From NCBI GenBank assembly GCA_002449665.1, contig DJXH01000049.1, positions 589-24,257 on the forward strand: a stretch of DNA of 23,669 nt, written 5' to 3'. This stretch comes from Bacteroidales bacterium UBA7009 (GTDB lineage Bacteria > Bacteroidota > Bacteroidia > Bacteroidales > Paludibacteraceae). Each line of letters begins with the position of its first letter. Positions within the stretch are counted from its first letter, which is position 1. This document shows, piece by piece, positions 16,801 through 22,952 of the stretch. Both the position numbers and the translations under genes were made by a program. The notes beneath the pieces were generated by a model. That model made no database searches, had not been told where the DNA came from, and worked only from the letters and a program-made list of their open reading frames with translations.

Positions 16801-16977
16801 TCAACTGCGCCCATCACTGCGCCACATATATTCATCCTTGGTCATGCAGGTAGGATCGTTCGTCATCCGGTTTACCAAACGGCGTATGTATTTAGCTGCC
16901 TTATTCAACATTGATTCATCTTCTGACAATATTGCCATATTCTTATAAATGTCTGCGTTTAACTGTAATACTGTCAT
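16801..16977 (-). CDS. Small orphan antitoxin-like protein, probably shortened
   Basis: 58 residues, starting MTVLQLNADIYKNMAILSED and continuing through AAKYIRRLVNR and DPTCMTKDEY. This resembles the small Bacteroidales proteins of the type MTVLQLNAELY...DPTLMTEEEF that are commonly paired with RelE/ParE-like toxins, but those usually continue further after the MTxEEF segment; here the frame ends after MWRSDGRS. No toxin gene follows: the next sequence is the terminator of the flavoprotein operon. The frame is open as far as 17184, but that extension crosses a promoter and a terminator, so I chose ATG 16977, which has AAGGAGGGTCT seven bases upstream, a strong Shine-Dalgarno site unusual in this window. 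Antitoxin identity is from recalled family resemblance and is uncertain. Confidence 0.6.
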   Translation of the reverse strand: MTVLQLNADIYKNMAILSEDESMLNKAAKYIRRLVNRMTNDPTCMTKDEYMWRSDGRS

Positions 16978-16980
16978 ACA

Positions 16981-16991
16981 AGACCCTCCTT
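16981..16991 (-). promoter_or_regulatory. Strong Shine-Dalgarno site deciding the small gene's start
   Basis: AAGGAGGGTCT on the minus strand ends about 4 nt before ATG 16977, with GGAGG at the usual distance. Other genes here have A-rich leaders without a Shine-Dalgarno site, so this stands out and fixes the start. Confidence 0.6.
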
Positions 16992-17051
16992 TTTTGAAAG
17001 TACTTAACCGTAAAAGCACGAATGCTTTATGATACTTTTCCATATCGGCGG

Positions 17052-17082
17052 CAAAGGTACGGCAACTTTGCGGAACATACAA
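17052..17082 (-). promoter_or_regulatory. Promoter of the orphan antitoxin-like gene
   Basis: On the minus strand TTG (17082-17080), 20-nt spacer and TACCTTTG (17059-17052). The block from about 17045 to 17085 is about 80% identical by eye to 22755-22795, the promoter of the decayed DUF4160-DUF2442 locus. The leader to the ATG is about 70 nt and includes AAGTACTT, a small palindrome. Confidence 0.7.
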
Positions 17083-17138
17083 GAATAAGCGCGTAAAAAA
17101 TATAATCAAGCAAAAATAAGCGAGAGGATATATAAACA

Positions 17139-17173
17139 ACCTCCCCCCGCAGACTAATTCTGCGGGGGGAGGT
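17139..17173 (-). terminator. Terminator behind the leucine-rich-repeat gene and small peptide gene
   Basis: A perfect 15-bp stem (ACCTCCCCCCGCAGA at 17139-17153 with 17159-17173) and a 5-nt loop CTAAT. It lies past the 47-codon gene on the minus strand and just before the promoter of the next minus-strand gene; on the minus strand it is followed by TTGTTTAT. Confidence 0.75.
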
Positions 17174-17206
17174 CTTATTAACAATGTCTTTTATCTTTCG
17201 ACTGCC

Positions 17207-17350
17207 TTACCACTGTTTGCCGGTATGGGGGCTGAAACTTAAGGTCTCTGTGTCTGTGGCAGTGCCTGTTTCGCTACCTGCCAAAAGCATGTTTGCAAGT
17301 GCCATCTTCTCCACGCGGACAGATGGGCTGATATATTGTTTGTTTCTCAT
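17207..17350 (-). CDS. Small 47-residue peptide of the Bacteroidales MRxKYxxP type
   Basis: The frame reads MRNKQYISPSVRVEKMALAN, then MLLAGSETGTATDTE, and ends in PHTGKQW. The plan (Met-basic-Tyr-x-x-Pro start, central small-residue stretch with LLAGS, polar tail, terminal aromatic residue) matches a type of short conserved Bacteroidales gene often found near surface-protein genes; I know no function for it. It follows an A-rich leader (AAAAAATAACGAATCGCT) as the neighbouring genes do. It lies 76 bp past the leucine-rich-repeat gene on the same strand and before the 17139-17173 terminator, so it probably shares that transcript. It is too short to have a predicted domain; a peptide precursor or small secreted protein is possible. 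Confidence 0.6.
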   Translation of the reverse strand: MRNKQYISPSVRVEKMALANMLLAGSETGTATDTETLSFSPHTGKQW

Positions 17351-17426
17351 AGCGATTCGTTATTTTTTAAGTGTTACGTATTCTCACAGAAACGTGCGAT
17401 AAGCGCGTTTATGTGTATTGACAGCC

Positions 17427-20400
17427 TTACTGTGCTATTTGTCCTACGGCATTGTAGCGCACGCCGTCGCGGATGATGTAGAGCGTACCGTTCTCCATCA
17501 CTTTCTGCGCTTTGTCGGCAGTGTTGGTCTCGTCAATGCCGGTGGGCATCTGCTCTTGCTGGAAGACGAAGCGCATACGCTTGGGTGCACCCGATGTGGC
17601 ACTGTACTGCACGTATGCCTTGTGCGCCAAGAGGGTGGTACCGTAGATGCGATAGAAACCTACGCCTGTTACCGTTTCGTCCTCCGAGCCGCCGGAGAGG
17701 ACGTAGCAGTTATCTTGTGTCATACCTTTGTCTGCTATCGGGGTAGCGACATCCACACCTTCGAGGCTGTTTTCGTCCGGATTAACACTTACGCCGTTCT
17801 CTGCTGTCGGGACGAGGACAACAGGATCAGCCGAACCGGTCTTACGGAGGATGACAGCGGTGTTAGCCGGAATGACTTGTTCGCCGTGTGCAATCTCGGT
17901 CAGCACGAGTTCGTTATTGCTCAGGTCAGCGATGAATGCTTGCGTACCATCGTTGGAGAGCTTGTAGTTCTGCGTGCTGTGGAAGAAGGTCGAGTAGTGG
18001 TAACTCGGGTTCTCCGGGTCAGCATTCGTCGGTACTTGCTCTTCCGTCGGAGTCGGAGCAGGACCAAATGGCGGAAGCTCTAAAGAGATTTCGAGGCTGA
18101 AATCAATCTGATCGAAACCTGTTTGTGGGTCATACTTATACAACCCACCATTAACATTAACCATTCCCATAAAAGGAGAAATTGTCCACTTTTCGTAGGG
18201 AATAATATTCACAGCATCGGCATTAGAATTAGAATTAGCATACATATCGTAATCTCCTTCAACACCGTATAGTTCTTTAAGTATTGTTGTCATCTCTGCT
18301 TCTGTGAACTCACGCGGGAGTGTAACATTCTCAACCTTCCTTTCTTGGTCATTTGCTTTAAAGAGAATATGCACATACGGAGCGGCATTGATAAGATCGG
18401 ACGGAGCATTCTTCAGCGTCTCATAATTGGACACAAAAATTTTCTGACCATCGGTCAAAGCATCATATGCAGCTTGTGCCGCATCAATTGCATCCTTGCA
18501 CTGCTGCGTGTAAACAACCGGATTTGGGATCGCGTTGATCAAAGCAATGACACCATCTGCATAAGGCTGTGCAGCAGCGGCCAAATCAGCCCATTGTGTT
18601 TCAGCATCGGTCAGCGTACTATAATTGGTGACTTGCGCTTTCTGCTCATCAGTCAAAGCGTCGTACGCAGCGCGCGAACCTTCAATATAATATTTGCAAT
18701 GCTCAGACAGTTCTACAGGTCCGATAGCATCAATGGATACGATAACCGGCCATACAACATCATAATACGGATCGCTAGGAGCAGAAGCTGCATCAACCAA
18801 GGCTGCCAAACCTGTAGTCAGGTCATTTTCGCAAGTAAGGGCGAAACTGGTCGTGTGTTGATGTCCCGTAAGGAAGCAACCCATACCATTGGAAGAGACA
18901 AACAAAGCTGCGTGATCCTGTGCATTGGCTTCTCCTGCGTATGCACAAACGATACCATACGTAGCGTGCTGGTACTCTCTTGCTGTCAAATTATATTGCA
19001 TGAGACGGAAAATAGGTACTTCCAATTTTTTCGCTTCCTTGTCTTCGCTACTCATACCCATGTAGTACTGATTGACTGCAGAATTGACCTGTGAAGCGCA
19101 ACCATAGTTATTGGAAGGAGTATAGTATGCTACGAACTCTAATTTCCAAGGACCAAGGGCAATATTTCCATTTCTGTGTCCTTTATATCCTTCGTATGGA
19201 TCTTTGAATCCGGAAAGATTGCATGCATTATTTACTTTAGGGTAAGCCGGACTACGCTGACAGTCGTAGTTGTAAACAAATCTTGCTGCCGTCACCGAAG
19301 AAGCAGGAGTCGGAGCCGGATCATAACCTTGGATATCAAAGGCATTCCACTGAGCAGCAGCTTCGTAAGCGGTTACGCTGGCGGACGGAACATACAGAGG
19401 AATGCTCGATATGCTCGATGTGGTCGGTCTGATTTTATAAAACACACTCGAGCCCAGAGTAGGAGGAGTCGTTGCTTCGCAAGTGAGAGAAGTCAGACCC
19501 GTGCAATAAGAGAAAGCTTTATAGCCGATACTTGTTACGCCGCTTGGAATCGTGATAGAGGTGATTCCGAAGTTGGCAGCAAAACATTGCTCATCAATGG
19601 TCTTAAGAGAACTCGGGAGCGTAATCTCAGTAATCCACTTGGCATTCGTGAAGGCAAACACACCAATACGTTCAACACTATTAGCGATCGTAACGGCTGT
19701 GAAATTCTCGTATAAATCATTAAAGGCATAGTTGCCAATAGATTTCACACCGTCGCCAACAATAACGGTTGTGATCGCTGATTTATTCTCTTTCCACGGA
19801 GCTACGTTAACAGGGTTTTGATCGTATTCATAGCCGAAGTCATACATTTCACCTGTACCTACACCGTCATAGGAGATGGTAAGCACGCCGCCATTCAATT
19901 CCCAAGTCAGACCGTCACCGCACACATTAGCCGGAGTCGAACCGCCGCCGGGTGCAGGATCGTAACCATGGATATCAAACTCAGTCCACTGAGCAGCAGC
20001 GTCGTAAGCGGCTACGCTTCCATTCGGAACATACAGAGGAATAGAAGTAGGTACATAATCAAATACAGTCGCGCCAAGCGAAGGCGGAGTGGTTGCTTCT
20101 ACAGTAATAGATGTCAAAGCAGCACAATAATAAAAGGCTGATTTTCCAATGCTGGTAACATTGCTTGGAATAGTGAGGGAGGTAATAACTTTATTTTGGC
20201 AGAAAGCATAATCACCAATAGTTTCAAGGGTACTCGGGAGTGTAAAACCGGTAATTCCTTGCCCCCACAGGAAAGCGTAATTTCCAATGGTTCTAATACT
20301 ATTACCCAAGGTAAGCGATGTGAATTGTGCACCGCAATCATTAAATGCCCATTCTCCAATCGTTTCTACATCATTACCGATCGTAACTGTTGTAAGACTT

Positions 20401-20672
20401 GTGCATTGACCGAAAGAGCTTTTACCAACACTTGTAACACCGTCGGTAATCGTAACGGAAGTAATGGAAGTTCTGTAGCTGTCCCAAGGTGCATCAGACT
20501 TATTCGCAAAATCAGTCATTGGACCAGTACCGGTGATAGTCATTGCTCCGGTTGCTCCGTTGAAAGAATACGTCACATTTGCACCGCAAGAACCGCTAGC
20601 ATCGGGTGCGGCATAACTCAACCCCACGCTTGTCATGAGGGCGAGAAGAAAAGTAAAAATCTTTTTTCTCAT
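17427..20672 (-). CDS. BspA-like leucine-rich-repeat surface protein, probable type IX secretion substrate
   Basis: 1081 residues. Signal peptide MRKKIFTFLLALMTSVGLSYA. Two leucine-rich-repeat (LRR_5, BspA type) blocks at about 22-235 and 236-448, with repeats such as VERIGVFAFTNAKWITEITL and SLTIPSNVTSIGKSAFYYCA; each block starts with a CG...LTISYDG/TITGTGPM strand unit and ends in IPLYVPN/SASVAAYDAAAQW. Residues about 460-640 are unrecognised and rich in Tyr, Cys and His. Two copies of a helical module follow at about 645-705 and 712-770 (AAYDALTDEQKAQVTNYSTL and AAYDALTDGQKIFVSNYETL). The C-terminal part has IPANTAVILRKTGS and the tail ENGTLYIIRDGVRYNAVGQ, the same type of sorting tail as the giant protein. 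LRR_5 proteins of this group often bind host or matrix proteins; that is family knowledge, not shown here. The 47-codon gene follows. Confidence 0.9.
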   Translation of the reverse strand: MRKKIFTFLLALMTSVGLSYAAPDASGSCGANVTYSFNGATGAMTITGTGPMTDFANKSDAPWDSYRTSITSVTITDGVTSVGKSSFGQCTSLTTVTIGNDVETIGEWAFNDCGAQFTSLTLGNSIRTIGNYAFLWGQGITGFTLPSTLETIGDYAFCQNKVITSLTIPSNVTSIGKSAFYYCAALTSITVEATTPPSLGATVFDYVPTSIPLYVPNGSVAAYDAAAQWTEFDIHGYDPAPGGGSTPANVCGDGLTWELNGGVLTISYDGVGTGEMYDFGYEYDQNPVNVAPWKENKSAITTVIVGDGVKSIGNYAFNDLYENFTAVTIANSVERIGVFAFTNAKWITEITLPSSLKTIDEQCFAANFGITSITIPSGVTSIGYKAFSYCTGLTSLTCEATTPPTLGSSVFYKIRPTTSSISSIPLYVPSASVTAYEAAAQWNAFDIQGYDPAPTPASSVTAARFVYNYDCQRSPAYPKVNNACNLSGFKDPYEGYKGHRNGNIALGPWKLEFVAYYTPSNNYGCASQVNSAVNQYYMGMSSEDKEAKKLEVPIFRLMQYNLTAREYQHATYGIVCAYAGEANAQDHAALFVSSNGMGCFLTGHQHTTSFALTCENDLTTGLAALVDAASAPSDPYYDVVWPVIVSIDAIGPVELSEHCKYYIEGSRAAYDALTDEQKAQVTNYSTLTDAETQWADLAAAAQPYADGVIALINAIPNPVVYTQQCKDAIDAAQAAYDALTDGQKIFVSNYETLKNAPSDLINAAPYVHILFKANDQERKVENVTLPREFTEAEMTTILKELYGVEGDYDMYANSNSNADAVNIIPYEKWTISPFMGMVNVNGGLYKYDPQTGFDQIDFSLEISLELPPFGPAPTPTEEQVPTNADPENPSYHYSTFFHSTQNYKLSNDGTQAFIADLSNNELVLTEIAHGEQVIPANTAVILRKTGSADPVVLVPTAENGVSVNPDENSLEGVDVATPIADKGMTQDNCYVLSGGSEDETVTGVGFYRIYGTTLLAHKAYVQYSATSGAPKRMRFVFQQEQMPTGIDETNTADKAQKVMENGTLYIIRDGVRYNAVGQIAQ
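19331..20590 (-). repeat. Tandem duplication of about 639 nt inside the LRR gene
   Basis: The stretch GGATATCAAA...CCACTGAGCAGCAGC...TCGTAAGCGG at 19331 recurs 639 nt away at 19970, and the protein blocks 236-448 and 22-235 line up along their length. The copies differ at many positions, so the duplication is old rather than an assembly artefact. Confidence 0.65.
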
Positions 20673-20848
20673 AATGTTTTTTGTTTTTAATTGTTAATAA
20701 TGGTGGCTTTGCCACGTTAATTGATTTGTTATTTTGTTTTAGTTTTGGTTGTTTGTTTTTGTTTGGATGCCGGATATTCCGGAGGTTCCGGACCGGTGCG
20801 GGAGCCCTAAGACGAACTTGCAAGAGCTTCGTCGGAAGTACAAACGAC
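20673..20848 (-). other. Structured leader region upstream of the LRR gene
   Basis: No gene found. Near the LRR start the minus strand is A-rich. It holds a GTGGC-AAA-GCCAC hairpin (20703-20715), a CCGGATATTCCGG palindrome (20770-20782), a repeated TTCCGGA (20777 and 20786), and a GACGAA/TTCGTC stem around the palindrome CTTGCAAG (20811-20833). No TAnnTTTG box with a TTG 20 nt upstream was found, so the LRR promoter is not identified. Confidence 0.4.
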
Positions 20849-20883
20849 AAAGCGGTAGTCCGCTTTTATTGGATTACCGCTTT
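20849..20883 (-). terminator. Terminator of the ATPase gene
   Basis: On the minus strand AAAGCGGTA (20883-20875) pairs with TACCGCTTT (20857-20849), extended by a G:T wobble and three more pairs to about 13 bp, around a short loop. It lies 26 bp past the ATPase stop. The T-tract is weak (TTTGTCGTTTG). Confidence 0.6.
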
Positions 20884-20909
20884 TAATCTATAAGTTGTTT
20901 TCAGGTCTG

Positions 20910-22229
20910 TTATATCAGTATCCTATCAGTGCCAAGCAAAAAAGGAATCACGCCCATAAAGGTTACTCCGTCCTCATTCATCCATGGACGCGTATTGCCA
21001 TCCAGAATCACAATCTTTGGGAAGGAGTCCCGTATATTACGCAGTGAGAATGTCTCCTGTTCCATTTTGTCCTTCGAATCGACATTCAGCGCAGACTGGA
21101 TATAGATTTGCTCCGAACCGGTATTGACAATAAAATCAATCTCGTATTGCGATTGTTGACGCCTGCCATCAACCACACGTTCCACCTCAACCACACCTAC
21201 ATCCACCCGGTAGCCTCTTCGTATGAGCTCGTTGTATATCAGGTTTTCCATCAGATGGCTGCGCTCTTGCTGGCGGAAATTAAGCCGTGCATTGCGAAGC
21301 CCCAAGTCCATGGCATAGTACTTCTTGATATTCTCGAAATAGCGTTTTCCTTTTACGTCGTAGCGTTCCGCGTGAAAAATGAGATAGGCATCTTCCAAGT
21401 ACTCCAGATAGCCTTTGATGGTATGGTCAGATGTTCCCTTGCCCATGATAGAACCTACGCTGTTTGCCAGTTTGTGAGGGTTGGAGAGCGAACCGACGGA
21501 GGAATAGATTACATCCGTCAAGGCATCTATGACCACATCGTCTTTGAGTTTGTAACGCTCTACAATGTCTTTGAGGAAGACATTCTTATGCAGGTCGGAC
21601 AGGTACTTCTGTTTGTCCCTTTCTTCCGGCTCCAATACAGCCAGAGGCATTCCTCCGAACTCCAGATACCGGTCCAAGGCATCCCTCTTGTCCATTCCCG
21701 CGAAAGCATAGAACTCTGCGAAGGACAGCGGATAGACCTTAATCTCACTACCGCGGTCACGGAAACGGGTGACAATATCTTTGGACAGCATCTTGGAGTT
21801 GCTGCCGGTGATATATACATCCATGTGCTCCTCGCCGCGCAGACTGTTCAGAATATCATAGAAAGTCGTATAGAGCAGTTCCCTGTCTTCTTCCGGCACA
21901 AGCGATTCGTCTATGTCCGTATTCCTGACTTTGTAACATAACTGTATCTCGTCGATGAACACATAGTACCTCTTGCGTTTGTTTCTGCATAGGCTCATCA
22001 CATGATTGTACAGGACTTTCGGATTGCGATAGATGTCGTTATAGTCTTTCTCCAAATCTATCTCTACAAAGCTATCCGGTTTCACTCCTTTTTTGAGCAA
22101 ATACTGCTTGTATAAATGCGACAGGAGATATGACTTTCCACACCGGCGTATTCCGGTGATTATTTTCACTTTGCCGTTCCAGCTCTTGGCTTCCAATAGC
22201 CTGATGTAGTCATTCCGTAAGATGTCCAT
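20910..22229 (-). CDS. AAA_14/DUF4143 ATPase
   Basis: 439 residues. The N-terminal P-loop ATPase of the AAA_14 type has Walker A GIRRCGKS (26-33), Walker B YYVFIDEIQL near residue 92, and the sensor TGSNSKML; the PLSFAEF sequence is typical of the family. The C-terminal DUF4143 domain (from about 215, NVFLKDIVERYKL) ends in a nuclease-like fold: a YEIDFIV strand and IYIQSALNV, matching the D-xn-E/QxK pattern, although the second motif has Gln and the last acidic or lysine residues are not clear. These proteins are widespread and mobile-looking in Bacteroidota; a nucleic-acid or defence role has been suggested but is not established. No partner gene is adjacent. The start ATG 22229 follows a promoter by about 60 nt. 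Confidence 0.9.
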   Translation of the reverse strand: MDILRNDYIRLLEAKSWNGKVKIITGIRRCGKSYLLSHLYKQYLLKKGVKPDSFVEIDLEKDYNDIYRNPKVLYNHVMSLCRNKRKRYYVFIDEIQLCYKVRNTDIDESLVPEEDRELLYTTFYDILNSLRGEEHMDVYITGSNSKMLSKDIVTRFRDRGSEIKVYPLSFAEFYAFAGMDKRDALDRYLEFGGMPLAVLEPEERDKQKYLSDLHKNVFLKDIVERYKLKDDVVIDALTDVIYSSVGSLSNPHKLANSVGSIMGKGTSDHTIKGYLEYLEDAYLIFHAERYDVKGKRYFENIKKYYAMDLGLRNARLNFRQQERSHLMENLIYNELIRRGYRVDVGVVEVERVVDGRRQQSQYEIDFIVNTGSEQIYIQSALNVDSKDKMEQETFSLRNIRDSFPKIVILDGNTRPWMNEDGVTFMGVIPFLLGTDRILI

Positions 22230-22290
22230 AATCGTAGTTGTTAGTGCGAATTTAGTCGGACTTACGACTGTTTTTGCAGTAAATCCGGTG

Positions 22291-22321
22291 CAAAAATACT
22301 ATTTTTTTCTCACGTGTGCAA
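22291..22321 (-). promoter_or_regulatory. Promoter of the ATPase gene
   Basis: On the minus strand TTG (22321-22319), 20-nt spacer, TATTTTTG (22298-22291). The leader to ATG 22229 is about 55 nt. Confidence 0.6.
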
Positions 22322-22464
22322 ATTTTAGCCGCTATAAATGCGGTTTAAGTGCATTTTTGCCACAAGAGAGTATTTTCGGTAATCCAATATGTCAAAGATC
22401 GTAACCGGGTGCGTCGCGCCCGCTTGTTATATAGACGCATTTGATTGGTTAAGCTGACCTATAA

Positions 22465-22509
22465 CCAAACAGGCAGCACATAGTATGAAACTATGCGCTG
22501 CCTGTTTGG
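22465..22509 (-). terminator. Terminator of the decayed DUF4160-DUF2442 locus
   Basis: A 13-bp perfect stem (CCAAACAGGCAGC at 22465-22477 with GCTGCCTGTTTGG at 22497-22509) is extended inward past one A.C mismatch by six more pairs around the loop ATGAA. It lies downstream of the DUF2442 remnant on the minus strand. Confidence 0.6.
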
Positions 22510-22550
22510 CTGCGAATACGCTGTTTTTGTTTATGTTAAGCCTTGTTCGT

Positions 22551-22559
22551 GGGGGGGGG
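22551..22559. repeat. Homopolymer tract of nine Gs
   Basis: Nine consecutive Gs (C9 on the minus strand) in the remnant locus, between the DUF2442 stop and the terminator. Tracts of this length are prone to slippage, which could cause phase variation in a working gene; here it lies outside any open frame. Confidence 0.8.
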
Positions 22560-22594
22560 TAAATATCATATTATCAGAGTGTTACAGGGGATGG

Positions 22595-22690
22595 TTAGCA
22601 AGCGATTAGATACTCCGGTGCGAAATCTGCACCGTTAGCCCACTCTATCGTATTATAAGCAATATGGAAATTCTTGAAGAATTCTTGACT
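22595..22690 (-). pseudogene. DUF2442 C-terminal fragment (antitoxin-like), 5' part deleted
   Basis: The minus strand is open for 31 codons and reads SQEFFKNFHIAYNTIEWANG followed by ADFAPEYLIAC and a stop. FF..F.I....IEWxNGADFAPEYL is the characteristic end of DUF2442 proteins, and the frame ends naturally, but it has no start codon: a TGA lies just upstream. The first ~50-60 residues of the domain are missing. DUF2442 genes commonly follow DUF4160 genes as presumed antitoxin and toxin. This copy cannot be translated as a normal protein. Family recognition is from memory; the length and position of the missing part are inferred. Confidence 0.65.
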
Positions 22691-22733
22691 TCATAAAGAT
22701 TATGATTCCGTAAAAGGAACTGATTTGCGGCAT
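22653..22733 (-). pseudogene. DUF4160 N-terminal fragment (toxin-like), out-of-frame end
   Basis: ATG 22733 opens a 26-codon frame reading MPQISSFYGIIIFM, a good match for the start of DUF4160 proteins (family pattern MPxISxFFGIxIxMYYND). After residue 14 the sequence no longer fits the family and the frame runs into the DUF2442 fragment in a different register, ending at 22653. The junction therefore lies at about 22688-22694. The gene is behind an intact promoter 28 nt upstream. Seen: the two fragments back to back. Inferred: one deletion removed most of the DUF4160 gene and the start of DUF2442. Confidence 0.6.
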
Positions 22734-22760
22734 AAACTGTTACTTTGCAATTTTCGGCGG

Positions 22761-22791
22761 CAAAGATACGGCATATTTGAGACATATACAA
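22761..22791 (-). promoter_or_regulatory. Promoter of the decayed DUF4160-DUF2442 locus
   Basis: On the minus strand TTG (22791-22789), 20-nt spacer and TATCTTTG (22768-22761), 28 nt before the DUF4160 start codon. The block is closely similar to 17045-17085 (shared TCGGCGGCAAAG, TACGGCA and ATACAAGAA on the plus strand). Confidence 0.65.
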
Positions 22792-22886
22792 GAACAGACT
22801 GAAAAAAAATGACTTTCAACAAAAACTATGAAGAACGAGGATAAAAGATTTTATTATAAAATGTGCAATTTTTAAGAAAAATACGT

Positions 22887-22921
22887 ATATTATTTATATC
22901 GCTTGCGATATTAAATAATAT
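22887..22921 (+). promoter_or_regulatory. Palindromic operator over the OhrR-type promoter
   Basis: ATATTATTTATATCGC (22887-22902) and GCGATATTAAATAATAT (22905-22921) form 16-bp arms matching except for one extra T in the right arm, around TT. The core is TATCGC-TT-GCGATA. It covers the -33 TTG (22903-22905) and ends just before the -7 box, the position of an autorepressor site; MarR-family dimers bind palindromes of this kind. Confidence 0.65.
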
Positions 22922-22933
22922 GCCGTACCTTTG
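22903..22933 (+). promoter_or_regulatory. Promoter of the OhrR-type gene
   Basis: TTG (22903-22905), 20-nt spacer and TACCTTTG (22926-22933), about 20 nt before ATG 22953. It lies within an upstream extension of the reading frame, which argues against starting the protein at 22863. Confidence 0.7.
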
Positions 22934-22952
22934 CATCGTGAACGATATAAAT

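Larger units (their letters stand above)
22322..22952. other. 631-bp gap without an intact gene
   Basis: Between the ATPase promoter and the OhrR-type gene there is no intact gene. From left to right it holds a GC-rich hairpin GGGTGCGTCGCGCCC (22408-22422), a terminator (22465-22509), a G9 tract (22551-22559), the remnants of DUF2442 and DUF4160, a minus-strand promoter and the operator-promoter region of the OhrR-type gene. Confidence 0.7.

Noticed and set aside
17139..17173. CRISPR repeat or transposon end
   Set aside because: It is a single perfect hairpin at a gene end, with no spacers or partner copy; terminator is the simplest reading.
16978..17184. Upstream extension of the antitoxin-like frame
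   Set aside because: It crosses the 17139-17173 hairpin and the 17052-17082 promoter; the Shine-Dalgarno site fixes the start at 16977.
17418..19094. Plus-strand frames of 221 and 249 codons opposite the LRR gene
   Set aside because: The sense strand encodes clear LRR and tail motifs; these frames show nothing.
21108..21941. A 277-codon plus-strand frame opposite the ATPase
   Set aside because: The minus strand carries Walker A, Walker B and DUF4143 motifs; this is a shadow.
22863..22952. Upstream extension of the OhrR-type protein from GTG 22863
   Set aside because: It overlaps the operator palindrome and promoter; family proteins start near LKLDNQLCF.
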